From NCBI GenBank assembly GCA_016200675.1, contig JACQEH010000011.1, forward strand, positions 1-15,856: DNA of 15,856 bases, given 5' to 3'. Below are positions 1 through 7,201 of this stretch, piece after piece (the first letter of the stretch is position 1; every line of letters starts with the position of its first letter). The notes beneath the pieces are model-generated. The model had not been told where the DNA came from and did not search any database. It worked only from the letters and a program-made list of their open reading frames with translations. A program made the position numbers and the translations under genes. This DNA comes from Chloroflexota bacterium (GTDB lineage Bacteria; Chloroflexota; Limnocylindria; Limnocylindrales; CSP1-4).

Positions 1-44
1 CAGGCTGCCCAACGACGGATGTCACCAGGGAGCGGGGGCGCCGG

Positions 45-413
45 CTAGGACGAGCGGCGGCGCCGGATCTCGACGCCGGCGTGGGCCAGCGGCCCGCCGA
101 GCTTGACCTCCGGCTTCCGGACCCGGACCACGACCTCGTCGAGGGCGGGGAAGTCGGCCAGGAGCTCGTGGCTGATCGCCTCGGCAAGCGCCTCGATGAG
201 GTTGAAGGTCGTCGATTCGACGATCGTGCGGACCGTCTCGTAGACCCGGCCGTAGTCCAGGGTCCGGGCCAGGTCGTCCTCGAGCCCCGCCGGCTGGAGG
301 TCGGTCTCGAGCTCGACGTCGATCTCGAAGCGCTGGGCGGTGACCTTCTCCTCGGGGTGCACCCCATGGCGGGCCCGGAAGGCCATGCCGGTCAGGACGA
401 TCCGGTCGGGCAT
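45..413 (-). CDS. folB: Dihydroneopterin aldolase FolB
   Basis: FolB cleaves 7,8-dihydroneopterin to 6-hydroxymethyl-dihydropterin and glycolaldehyde in cytosolic folate synthesis. The 122-residue protein matches the usual 115-125 aa length. It carries the family's early HGVHPEE segment (catalytic Glu region), a central LDYGRVYETV strand-helix, the FNLIEALAEAI helix and the late RKPEVKLGGPLAHAGVEI segment with the conserved Lys-Pro. The frame is open up to a GTG at 434, but the ATG at 413 is chosen because a GGAGGA lies 9 nt upstream (423-428) and homology starts at once (MPDRIVLTGM). The start lies 22 nt inside the 3' end of folP, so the two are probably translationally coupled. It is the last folate gene visible; folK, if present, would lie beyond the window edge. 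Confidence 0.93.
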   Translation of the reverse strand: MPDRIVLTGMAFRARHGVHPEEKVTAQRFEIDVELETDLQPAGLEDDLARTLDYGRVYETVRTIVESTTFNLIEALAEAISHELLADFPALDEVVVRVRKPEVKLGGPLAHAGVEIRRRRSS

Positions 414-1414
414 CCGCCCCCGTCCTCCGGCCACGTTCCGCGGACCACCGCGTCGGCCATCCGTGCCGCCCGGACGTTCTCCCGGACGTCATGGACCCGG
501 ACGATGTCGACGCCGGCCGCGATCGCGAGGGCGGTCGTGGTGAGCGTCGCCTCGAGGCGCTGGTCGGCCGGCAGGTCCAGGACCCTGCCGAGGGTCGACT
601 TGCGCGACGTTCCGAGCAGGATGGGGCGGCCGAGGATGGCCAGGCTGGGCAGCTCCCGGAGGAGGGCCAGGTTGTGCTCGGCGGTCTTCCCGAAGCCGAA
701 GCCCGGGTCCACGATGATGTCGTCCCAGGGGACACCCGCCCGGAGTGCCCGCTCGATGGCTCGCTGGAGGTCGCCGATGATCTCGGGCAGGAGCGTGGTG
801 TAGCGCGCCTCGACGCGGTTGTGCATCAGGACGATGGGCACGCGCCGCGCGGCAGCGAGGCGGGCCAGGGCGTCGTCCTCTGCCACGCCCCAGACATCGT
901 TGACGAGGTCCGCTCCGGCATCCAGGGCGGCCGCGGCGACCGTCGGCTTGGTCGAATCCACGGAGATTGGCAGGTCTGGCAGCGCGGCCCGGACGGCCCG
1001 GACGACCGGTACCACCCGCTCGATCTCCTCTCCCTCGGCGACGGCGTCGTGGCCGGGGCGGGTCGATTCGCCGCCGATGTCGATGAGGTCGGCCCCCGCT
1101 TCGGCCATCGCCCGGGCGAGGTCCGTCGCGGTCGCCAGGGCGGCTCCTGCGGCGGCCGCCCCGCGGGCCAGCAGCCCATCCCCGGAGAACGAGTCGGGGG
1201 TCACGTTGAGGATGCCCATCACGAATGTCCGGCTGCCCCAGGTGAACGTCCGCCGGCCGATGCGCGTGGCGCCGAGGCCCTCGGGGAGGCCGCTCGGCGC
1301 ACCGTCGGGGAGGCCGAAGGCCGGCGTGCTCCGCCCGCCGCCGAGATCCGGGCGCGGCTCGAGGACGGGTCCCTCCCCGGGCGTCGAGCGCTGGCTGCGG
1401 GCGGAGTCGGTCAC
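392..1414 (-). CDS. folP: Dihydropteroate synthase FolP
   Basis: FolP condenses hydroxymethyl-dihydropterin pyrophosphate with p-aminobenzoate to give dihydropteroate; it is the sulfonamide target. The TIM-barrel signatures appear in order: MGILNVTPDSFS (66-77), the pterin/PABA loop GGESTRPG (114-121), Asp153 in SVDSTKP, Asn172 in VNDVWG, MH (197-198), DPGFGFGK (236-243), GTSRKS (268-273) and RVHD (306-309). All expected catalytic and substrate-binding positions look intact. Translation starts at a GTG only 5 nt after the folC stop. The first ~60 residues precede the barrel, are Gly/Pro-rich with a small repeat (GLPDGAP/GLPEGLG), and make the protein longer (340 aa) than the usual 270-290. 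No better internal start was seen, so the extension is probably real but may be disordered. The stop overlaps folB. Confidence 0.95.
   Translation of the reverse strand: MTDSARSQRSTPGEGPVLEPRPDLGGGRSTPAFGLPDGAPSGLPEGLGATRIGRRTFTWGSRTFVMGILNVTPDSFSGDGLLARGAAAAGAALATATDLARAMAEAGADLIDIGGESTRPGHDAVAEGEEIERVVPVVRAVRAALPDLPISVDSTKPTVAAAALDAGADLVNDVWGVAEDDALARLAAARRVPIVLMHNRVEARYTTLLPEIIGDLQRAIERALRAGVPWDDIIVDPGFGFGKTAEHNLALLRELPSLAILGRPILLGTSRKSTLGRVLDLPADQRLEATLTTTALAIAAGVDIVRVHDVRENVRAARMADAVVRGTWPEDGGGCPTGSS
423..428 (-). promoter_or_regulatory. Ribosome binding site that fixes the folB start
   Basis: GGAGGA on the minus strand, 9 nt before the ATG at 413 and inside the folP reading frame. It favours the ATG over the GTG at 434, which it would lie downstream of. 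Confidence 0.7.
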
Positions 1415-1419
1415 GCGGA

Positions 1420-2823
1420 TCAGGCCTCGGGATCGCGCAGGCGGGGATCGTCGACGAGCCGCCGCCGCGCCTCGCCGACAAGGTACAGCGAGCCGGCGAT
1501 GACGACCGGGCCGCCGCCGGCGGCGAAGGCGGCGTCGAGGGCGGCCCCGACCCTGGCGACGGCCTCGACCCGCAGGGGGCCCACGGCGGCGCCCCCGACC
1601 CTGGTGACGGCCTCGACCCGCAGGGGGCCCACGGCGGCGGCCCAGCGTGCGGCCAGCGCTCGAGCCGGCATGGCTCGCGGGAGGTCGACGGCCGTGCAGA
1701 TGACGCGAGCCCCACGGACCACCGCGCTGGCCAGGAGGGCGGCGATGATCCCGTCGACGTCCTTGTCCGCCATCGAGGCGACCACCAGGATGATCGGCGG
1801 CAGGCCCGCGACGCCGCCGGTGAGGCCCGGCCGGAGGTCGTCAAGGGCGGTTGCCAGCGTCGCGGCCCCGGCCGGGTTGTGGGCCCCGTCGAGCAGGACG
1901 TCCCGGCCGTCCACCACCAGCAGCTCCAGCCGCCCGGGCCATCGCGCGCCGGCGTAGCCCCGTCGGCGGGCCTCTCGCGGGACCGCGGCGATGCCGGCCT
2001 CCTCGAGGGCGTCGAGCATGGCGTCCGCCACGGCGACGTTGGCCCCCTGGTGGCGCCCGCGCAATCCGACGCGGGTCGGCCCGAGACCCGGCAGGTCCAC
2101 CTCGATCCCGTCGCGATCGAGGCCGAGGACCGCCGGCGGTGCCACCTCCCGCAGCGGGGCGCCCATGCGGCGCGCCCTTCGGCGGACGACGATGAGCCCC
2201 TCCCCGGTCGCCCCCGTCACGGCGAGGTCGCCGCGCTCGATGATCGCGGCCTTCTCACGGGCGATCAGGGGGATCGTGGCGCCCAGGCGATCCATGTGGT
2301 CCAGGGCAACGTTCGTGACCACGGCCACGCCACCGTCCCAGGCGTGGGTTGCATCCAGGCGACCGCCGAGGCCGACCTCGACAAGGGCCACCTTGACGCC
2401 CGCCTCGGCGAACCAGCGGAAGATGAGGGCGGTCAGGAGCTCGAACTCGGTGGGCTCCCCGAGGCGGCGGGCGACCCGCTCGGCGACCGGCAGGACCTCC
2501 CCGACCAGCCGCGCGAACGTCGCCGGGTCGATGGGTTCCCCGCCGATTGTCAGCCGCTCGCGGTAGGACACCAGGTGTGGCTTGGGCGTCTCGCCGGCCC
2601 GGATCCCGGCGGCCCGCAGGGCGCTCCCGGCCAGTGCGAGGACGCTGCCATTGCCGTTGGTGCCGGCTACGAGGGCGCCGCGAAAGGCGAGCTGCGGGTC
2701 ACCCAGCTCGCGAAGCAGGGCGCGGGTCCGGCCGAGGCCCAGGCGGATCCCGAACCGCCCGCGTCCCTCGAGGGCCCGCACCGCCCGCTGGTAGCCACCG
2801 GGGCCGTCGAAGGTGGCGGTCAC
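1420..2823 (-). CDS. folC: Folylpolyglutamate / dihydrofolate synthase FolC
   Basis: FolC is a Mur-ligase-fold ATP-dependent enzyme that adds glutamate to dihydropteroate and/or folates. Visible landmarks: P-loop region VAGTNGNGS (52-60), the TPKPHLVSYRERL folate loop (79-91), VEVGLGGRLDATH (148-160), VTNVALDHMDRLG (169-181), EKAAI with the conserved Lys191, GRHQGANVAVA (256-266), RWPGRLE (294-300) and DGAHNPAG (312-319). The 467-aa length is somewhat above the usual 420-440. Two oddities: the P-loop, normally GTNGKGS, reads GTNGNGS (Asn58 encoded AAT in place of Lys), and residues 396-427 are an in-frame 16-residue tandem duplication. The start is GTG at 2823 with GGAGG 9 nt upstream. It follows the Cys-rich gene by 28 nt and is followed by folP after 5 nt, so it is an operon member. 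The family call is secure; full activity is less so because of Asn58. Confidence 0.93.
   Translation of the reverse strand: MTATFDGPGGYQRAVRALEGRGRFGIRLGLGRTRALLRELGDPQLAFRGALVAGTNGNGSVLALAGSALRAAGIRAGETPKPHLVSYRERLTIGGEPIDPATFARLVGEVLPVAERVARRLGEPTEFELLTALIFRWFAEAGVKVALVEVGLGGRLDATHAWDGGVAVVTNVALDHMDRLGATIPLIAREKAAIIERGDLAVTGATGEGLIVVRRRARRMGAPLREVAPPAVLGLDRDGIEVDLPGLGPTRVGLRGRHQGANVAVADAMLDALEEAGIAAVPREARRRGYAGARWPGRLELLVVDGRDVLLDGAHNPAGAATLATALDDLRPGLTGGVAGLPPIILVVASMADKDVDGIIAALLASAVVRGARVICTAVDLPRAMPARALAARWAAAVGPLRVEAVTRVGGAAVGPLRVEAVARVGAALDAAFAAGGGPVVIAGSLYLVGEARRRLVDDPRLRDPEA
1543..1638 (-). repeat. 48-bp in-frame tandem duplication inside folC
   Basis: Two adjacent 48-bp copies, 1543-1590 and 1591-1638, match at 46 of 48 positions; the differences are 1544/1592 and 1557/1605. 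The unit is a multiple of three and encodes a 16-residue block, AVGPLRVEAVTRVGG-like then AVGPLRVEAVARVG. It lies in the C-terminal Mur-ligase domain, in the helix region before the final GSLYLVGE strand. The near-identity of synonymous sites indicates a recent duplication. Confidence 0.95.
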
Positions 2824-2851
2824 CTGGCGTCGCCTCCGCGCCCGCTGTCGC

Positions 2852-3226
2852 TCAGCGAGCGGACAGGTCTTCCTCGTAGAAGACGCACTGGTTGAAGCGC
2901 GGCGAGAGGCAGACGTCGTTGACGTAGCTCTGTTCGAGGTGGACGCCGCCGCGCAGCTGACAGCGCGACGTCGTCGCGTCCTGCCGGACGAGGGCCTTCA
3001 GGAGATGGGGCGCATGGATGGGGATCGCGCCCCGCGTGCCGGTCATGAAGAAGTGGGGGCAAACGTTGCGGCGGAGGTTCGGCAGGCCGAACGCCCGGGC
3101 CCGGGCGATCTCCGTACCGGCTCGGGCACGCACGCCGGGCAGGGCCGCATCGGCTGGATCGAGCCCGGGTCCCACCGCCGTCCCGGCCCGGCCACCCATC
3201 GTCCCGACGCGGCCGAGAGCGGCCAT
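2852..3226 (-). CDS. Small cysteine-rich protein, function unknown
   Basis: I do not recognise a named family. The convincing part is the C-terminal ~70 residues, which hold four cysteines in the order NVCPHFF, SRCQLRG, NDVCLSP and NQCVFYEE, with a conserved-looking CLSPRFNQCVFY segment. Such C...C...C-x(8)-C arrangements suggest a small metal-binding or disulfide-stapled module, similar in style to Cys-rich modules I recall from Chloroflexota proteins. No membrane segment or signal peptide is visible. The start is uncertain: the frame stays open upstream to 3535, the ATG at 3226 gives 124 aa, a GTG at 3133 gives 93 aa and one at 3346 gives 164 aa; none has a strong Shine-Dalgarno. It lies 28 nt upstream of folC and may be the first gene of the folate operon, but nothing in it points to a folate role. 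Confidence 0.6.
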   Translation of the reverse strand: MAALGRVGTMGGRAGTAVGPGLDPADAALPGVRARAGTEIARARAFGLPNLRRNVCPHFFMTGTRGAIPIHAPHLLKALVRQDATTSRCQLRGGVHLEQSYVNDVCLSPRFNQCVFYEEDLSAR

Positions 3227-3441
3227 CGTGGGGACCCTGGCGATGGGCCCGATCCCGAAGGCGGGCCGGCCACCGGACTGCGGGCGCGTGTCGGTGCGAA
3301 CCGGCCTCGCCGATCGCAGGTCGCGTCCGTCCAACCATCCCTCCACCAGATCACCGACGACGGGGCGCCGGACGGCGAGAGCGTACACCGCATCGTGAAG
3401 TGGCCGCGGTCGCGCCGGCGATCCGTGCGACGATATGGCGG

Positions 3442-4644
3442 ATGCCGACTCGCCGCGGGAGCCACACGCCGCATGTCCGCCCCCGCCCGCCGAGCACCGG
3501 CCGTCCCGCGGCGCAACGGGCCCGCGTGCCGGCACCCGATGCCTATCGCCTGAAACAGGCGCGCGGCCTCAGCAGCCGGCGTCGCGGCATGCCGATGCCC
3601 GCCCGGATCCTCCTGGCCCTGGCGATCGTCGCCCTCGGCGCGGCGGTCCTGATGACCGCGACGGGCGGGATCGGGAAGCTCGTCGGCGTGCTGGGGTCCT
3701 CGATGTCCGGGGTCGTCAACCGGATCACCGCCACGACCCAGCCCTCGGCAACCCAGATCGTGATTAGCGGCGCGCCGACCATCGTGGCTCCCACCGAGCC
3801 GTACACCAACCTCGGGACCGCCGACCTCGAAATCAACGTGCCGGCCGCCTTCGTCGGCAACACGGCCGCCCACGTCCGCGTCTACCTCGCCCTGGAGGGG
3901 CAAGCGCCGGGGCCGATCGCCGAAGTGCCCATCGGCTCCACGATCACGATGATCGTGCCGGTGACCTTGACGCCCGGTCGGAACGACCTGTCGGCCACGA
4001 TCATCGAAGGCGCCGTCGAGTCCTCGTCGTCGCCGGTCGTGACCTACATCTACGACACGGATCCGCCCAAGATCGTCCTGGCGTCGCCGAAGGATGGGGC
4101 CACCATCAACAGCGCGACGGTCACCTTCACCGGCACAACCCAGCCCCGAACGACGCTCCTGGCCCGCAACGAGACCAACGGCACGTCCGTCTCCGGGCAG
4201 GCCGGCAGCGACGGCGCGTTCGCGTTCGACCTGCCGCTGGAGTCCGCGACCAACGCGATCACGATCGCCGGCACCGACCCAGCCGGCAACGTCGGCCAGC
4301 TGACCCTGAGCCTCGTCCGCGGCAGCGGCCAGCTTACGGCGAACCTGACCGCCTCCTCCTACCGCATCAGCGTCGGGGCGCTCCCGCAGTCGATCCAGCT
4401 GAGCGTCATCGTCACGAATCCCGACAGCCAGCCGCTGGCCGGCGCGAACGTGACCTTCACCCTGACCGTGCCCGGCATCCCGCCGGTCTCCACCGACACC
4501 ACGACCGGCGCGGATGGCCGGGCGACGTTCACGACCACGCTCCCGACCGGCGTCACGACCGGCGCCGGCCTGGCGACCGCCCTCGTCGCGACGAGCTCGT
4601 TCGGGACGACGTCGTCGCAGAAGACGATCACGGTCGTCCCCTAG
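3442..4644 (+). CDS. Membrane-anchored protein with Ig-like domains
   Basis: Predicted surface protein of 400 residues. Residues 1-54 are a basic, Pro/Arg-rich cytoplasmic segment; 55-72 (RILLALAIVALGAAVLMT) form one membrane anchor; the rest is beta-rich, Thr/Ser-rich and outside. Three beta-sandwich-like blocks can be drawn: ~105-205; ~206-292, which opens DPPKIVLASPKDGATI and ends with AGTDPAGN, typical of bacterial Ig-like domains; and ~298-399, resembling invasin-type Big_1 domains (PLAGANVTFTL, then TGADGRATFTTTLP). No enzyme motif or sortase signal is seen, so adhesion or envelope scaffolding is the likely role, by inference. The ATG at 3442 is preferred over that at 3400 because the basic leader resembles N-termini of related proteins as I recall them. 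There is no clear RBS. It diverges from the folate operon. Confidence 0.8.
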   Translation: MPTRRGSHTPHVRPRPPSTGRPAAQRARVPAPDAYRLKQARGLSSRRRGMPMPARILLALAIVALGAAVLMTATGGIGKLVGVLGSSMSGVVNRITATTQPSATQIVISGAPTIVAPTEPYTNLGTADLEINVPAAFVGNTAAHVRVYLALEGQAPGPIAEVPIGSTITMIVPVTLTPGRNDLSATIIEGAVESSSSPVVTYIYDTDPPKIVLASPKDGATINSATVTFTGTTQPRTTLLARNETNGTSVSGQAGSDGAFAFDLPLESATNAITIAGTDPAGNVGQLTLSLVRGSGQLTANLTASSYRISVGALPQSIQLSVIVTNPDSQPLAGANVTFTLTVPGIPPVSTDTTTGADGRATFTTTLPTGVTTGAGLATALVATSSFGTTSSQKTITVVP

Positions 4645-4800
4645 CCGGGGGTTCGGCCGATCGGCGGGCGTCGTCGTCTCGCGGCGGGCCGGTGTCGGTT
4701 GCCCTGAGGCACGTGGTGCCACGAGTGCGCGTGATCCGGCACGGTTCGAGCAAGCCCTGCATGATCCCGGGTCGGGCGACGCTGGTACTTCGCCGACATG

Positions 4801-4822
4801 TTTTCTGGGGCAGCCCCGAAAA
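4801..4822. promoter_or_regulatory. Inverted repeat upstream of the zinc-ribbon gene
   Basis: A 22-nt near-perfect inverted repeat has outer arms TTTTC/GAAAA and inner arms GGGG/CCCC around a CAG centre, with one unpaired T. It ends 5 nt before the proposed -35 of the following gene. The T-tract precedes the GC stem and the A-tract follows it on either strand, the opposite of an intrinsic terminator, so an operator is more likely. This is inference from symmetry only. Confidence 0.4.
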
Positions 4823-4827
4823 GCGCC

Positions 4828-4856
4828 TCGACGCCGAGGACGATCGCAGCTACGAT
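4828..4856 (+). promoter_or_regulatory. Candidate promoter of the zinc-ribbon gene
   Basis: TCGACG (4/6 match to TTGACA) at 4828-4833, a 17-nt spacer, and TACGAT at 4851-4856. The -10 lies only 6 nt before the ATG at 4863, and no separate Shine-Dalgarno fits, so the transcript would start at or near the ATG (leaderless). Confidence 0.45.
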
Positions 4857-4862
4857 CCTCCC

Positions 4863-5345
4863 ATGTCGATGTGGCGGTGCCCCCACTGCGGCACACCCCA
4901 GGCGGAGTCGTCCCGCTGCTGGGTCTGCCATCGCTCCTCGACCACCTGTTCGACCTGTCGGCACTTCCGGCGGAGCGTCGCCGCCCAGATCGGCTACTGC
5001 GGCCTCGACCCGCGACGGCTGCCGTTGGCGGGCACCGAGATGCGCGGCTGCTGGGAGCCGGCGGCGGACCACGCCGCCGAGTCGCCCGGGCCGGCCGCGC
5101 CGGCGCCGGCCGCGCCGAGACCCACGGCGAACCCTTCGCTTCGCCTCCGCGACTTCGTACCGGTGGAGCTCCAGCGCGACTATCGGATCGTGCTCCGCGA
5201 AGACCATCGCCGTCCGGCCGAGGCGGATTCAGGCGGGGCGACGGACGCTGGTGCAGACGAGGCTGTCGCAGTCCGGGCCATCGTAGCCACAGGCGAGCGA
5301 CCCGGAAGGAGCCTGACGCTCTTCGGCGAGGCCGAGGCGCGCTGA
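4863..5345 (+). CDS. Small protein with two zinc-binding Cys clusters
   Basis: 160 residues, function unknown. The N-terminus is a rubredoxin-like zinc ribbon (CPHCG ... CWVCH; Cys6, 9, 19, 22). It is followed at once by a second four-Cys set: Cys29 and Cys32 in TCSTCRHF, Cys46 in YCGLDP, and Cys63 in RGCWE. The remainder is a Pro/Ala linker (~70-92) and a charged tail with RDFVPVELQRDYRIV. There is no membrane segment. Two adjacent treble-clef or ribbon sites suggest a nucleic-acid or protein-binding adaptor, but I cannot name a partner. The ATG at 4863 is chosen over an upstream frame opening at 4692 because the first CxxC begins five residues later and a TACGAT hexamer lies 6 nt before it. 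It converges with the kinase gene, whose stop is 64 nt away. Confidence 0.75.
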   Translation: MSMWRCPHCGTPQAESSRCWVCHRSSTTCSTCRHFRRSVAAQIGYCGLDPRRLPLAGTEMRGCWEPAADHAAESPGPAAPAPAAPRPTANPSLRLRDFVPVELQRDYRIVLREDHRRPAEADSGGATDAGADEAVAVRAIVATGERPGRSLTLFGEAEAR

Positions 5346-5389
5346 TCCCGAGGCGCGCTGATCCCGAGCCGCGCTGATCCCGAGCCGCC
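5333..5389. repeat. 16-bp tandem repeat over the zinc-ribbon stop codon
   Basis: Three consecutive 16-bp units (5333-5348, 5349-5364, 5365-5380) plus a 9-nt partial. Units one and two are identical and unit three differs at one base. The TGA stop of the zinc-ribbon gene lies inside unit one. The array fills most of the gap between the convergent zinc-ribbon and kinase genes. It has no strong dyad or T-run, so it is not an evident terminator. Confidence 0.9.
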
Positions 5390-5409
5390 GCGTGCGGAGT
5401 GGAGCCTAG

Positions 5410-7191
5410 CTACGCGCTCGAGGCTGGAGTCGGCGTCGGGCCTGGCGACGTCGGCGAGGGTGTCGCGGGCGGTGGAGTGGGGGCCGGAGTCGGTGTCGGC
5501 ACGGGCGTCGGGGGCAGCGTCGGGACCGGCGTCGGCGAGGGCGTCGGAGATGGGCTCGGCGATGGGGTCGGCTGCGGTCCCTTCGACACGACGTAGTTCA
5601 CCGCCAGCCCCTGGGTCACGACCTGGCCGGGCCCGGGATCCTGGGTCACGACGTTGCCCGCCGGGATGAACGGGTCGTAGGCCTCGGTGCGGGTCCCGAT
5701 CGTGAGCTGGCTCGCCGCGATGCGGTTGACGGCATCCGTCTCGCTCTTGCCGCGGAGGTCCGGGACGGGGACCGTCTGCTTGCCGAGGGCCAGAGTGAGC
5801 TTGATCGTGGAGCCGGGCTCCGCCGCAGCGCCCGATGCCGGGTCCTGGCTCAGGACCGTGTTGTCGGGCTTGTCGCTCGGCAGGAACGCGGTCCGCGCGA
5901 CCTTCAGGTTCAGGTCCGACGCCGCCGCCTGGGCGGCCTCGTAGGTCATGCCCACGAGGTTCGGCACCTGGACCTGCTGCGGACCGGGCTTCTGGTTGCC
6001 GCCCACAAGGCGGATCGCAAGGAAGGCCGCGAGGCCCAGGATCACGATCGCGAGGATGCCGGAGATCCACAGCCAGGGGCTCGTCCCGCGGCCCTCGTCG
6101 GGCTCGTCGAGCTGGTCGTCGGGCACTCGCCGGCCGGCGCCGATGGGCCGCGGGCGCGGCGCATCGTCACGAGCGTAGGCGTCGGGCGCGTACGGCAGGC
6201 GGGCGTTGGGATTCGGCGTGGCGGTCCCGGCAAGCGTTGCCGCGTCCGCGAGCGGTGGGGCACCGGCCGCTGCCGCGCCGGCGGCCCCGACCACGCCGGC
6301 ACCCACGGCCGCCGCGCCGGCGGCTCCGGCCACGCCCGCCGCGGGGCCGGCCGGCGCCTTGGCAGCCTGGTCGGCGAGGTAGGCGTCGAGGGCGTCGGCC
6401 ATGGCGTCGGCGGATTCGAAGCGCTGCTCGGGGTCGGTCGCGAGGGCCTTCCGCGTGATCGCCTCGAGCGCCGGGGGAACGCCCGCCCGGACGGCCGAGG
6501 GGCTCGGCACGGGCCCGGTCAGGCGGGCGGTCGCGATCGCGGCCGCGGAGTCGCCCTCCCAGGGCCGGCGGCCCGTCAGCAGCTCGTAGAGGACGATGCC
6601 GAGGCTGTAGATGTCGGAGGCCTCCGTCGCCAGCTCGCCCCGGGCCTGCTCCGGGCTGAAGTAGTGGACCGAGCCGAGCGTGGTGCCGGGCAGCGTGAGG
6701 GCCGCTTCCGCAACCGCCCGCGCGATCCCGAAGTCGGTGACCTTGGCCTTGCCGTCCCGGGTGACGAGGACGTTGCTGGGCTTGATGTCGCGGTGGATGA
6801 AGCCGCGCTCGTGGGCCGCGGCGATGGACCGCGCGATCTGGGCGGCGAGTCGAGCCGCCTGGCGTGGCGGCAGGGCCCCCGTGCGACGAACGATCGAACC
6901 GAGATCCTCGCCGTCGACGAGCTCCATGACGATGTACGGGCCGGCAGCGTCGGTCCCATAGTCGTGGACCGCCACGACGCCGGGATGGTTGAGGGACGCC
7001 GCCGACTGCGCCTCCTGCCGGAAGCGGGCGAAGAAGTCGGGGTCGCGGCCGTACTCCGGCCGCAGCACCTTGACCGCGACATCGCGTTCGAGCTGCGTGT
7101 CGTGGGCCCGGTAGATCGTCGCCATGCCGCCCTGGCCGAGCAGCTCGATGAGCCGATACCGGCCGCCCAGGACGGTCCCGATGTCCGCCAA
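5410..7191 (-). CDS. PASTA-domain Ser/Thr protein kinase (PknB/StkP type)
   Basis: Transmembrane Hanks-type kinase of 593 residues that couples cell-wall or muropeptide sensing to phosphorylation of cytoplasmic targets. The kinase domain (~11-275) has the GQGGMA glycine loop, Lys41 in VAVK, Glu60, HRDIKPSN (133-140) with Asp135, DFG (153-155) and the activation segment GSVHYFSPEQ, all intact. An Ala/Gly/Pro-rich juxtamembrane linker (~276-370) leads to one membrane span (372-397), then two PASTA repeats (~406-470 and 472-537), fewer than the three to four common in Firmicutes and Actinobacteria. The last ~53 residues are a Pro/Thr/Ser tail of low complexity. Translation starts at TTG, supported by GGAGGA 4 nt upstream. 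It follows galU by 98 nt and may be the last gene of the minus-strand run. No partner PP2C phosphatase is in the window. Confidence 0.95.
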   Translation of the reverse strand: MADIGTVLGGRYRLIELLGQGGMATIYRAHDTQLERDVAVKVLRPEYGRDPDFFARFRQEAQSAASLNHPGVVAVHDYGTDAAGPYIVMELVDGEDLGSIVRRTGALPPRQAARLAAQIARSIAAAHERGFIHRDIKPSNVLVTRDGKAKVTDFGIARAVAEAALTLPGTTLGSVHYFSPEQARGELATEASDIYSLGIVLYELLTGRRPWEGDSAAAIATARLTGPVPSPSAVRAGVPPALEAITRKALATDPEQRFESADAMADALDAYLADQAAKAPAGPAAGVAGAAGAAAVGAGVVGAAGAAAAGAPPLADAATLAGTATPNPNARLPYAPDAYARDDAPRPRPIGAGRRVPDDQLDEPDEGRGTSPWLWISGILAIVILGLAAFLAIRLVGGNQKPGPQQVQVPNLVGMTYEAAQAAASDLNLKVARTAFLPSDKPDNTVLSQDPASGAAAEPGSTIKLTLALGKQTVPVPDLRGKSETDAVNRIAASQLTIGTRTEAYDPFIPAGNVVTQDPGPGQVVTQGLAVNYVVSKGPQPTPSPSPSPTPSPTPVPTLPPTPVPTPTPAPTPPPATPSPTSPGPTPTPASSA

Positions 7192-7195
7192 GCGT

Positions 7196-7201
7196 TCCTC
7201 C
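7196..7201 (-). promoter_or_regulatory. Ribosome binding site for the TTG-started kinase
   Basis: GGAGGA on the minus strand, 4 nt before TTG at 7191. No ATG or GTG in frame gives both the complete N-terminal kinase strand and an SD, so this site decides the start. Confidence 0.7.

Noticed and set aside
1..25. GTG at 23-25 on the minus strand opening a frame to the window edge (MTSVVGQP), possibly the next folate gene.
   Set aside because: Only eight codons are visible, there is no Shine-Dalgarno, and the sequence is too short to identify.
491..1957. Long plus-strand open frame opposite folP and folC.
   Set aside because: Antisense shadow of two clearly homologous genes in high-GC DNA; no protein-like motifs.
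4690..4770. tRNA-like GGTTCGAGC and a GGCAC-GTG-GTGCC dyad (4708-4720).
   Set aside because: No T-stem, anticodon arm or acceptor pairing could be drawn; only the short dyad is real, and it lacks a T-run for a terminator.
3043..4896. Long minus-strand frame of 617 codons across the Ig-like gene.
   Set aside because: Gly/Arg/Asp-rich shadow sequence; the plus frame has a membrane anchor and Ig-like domains.
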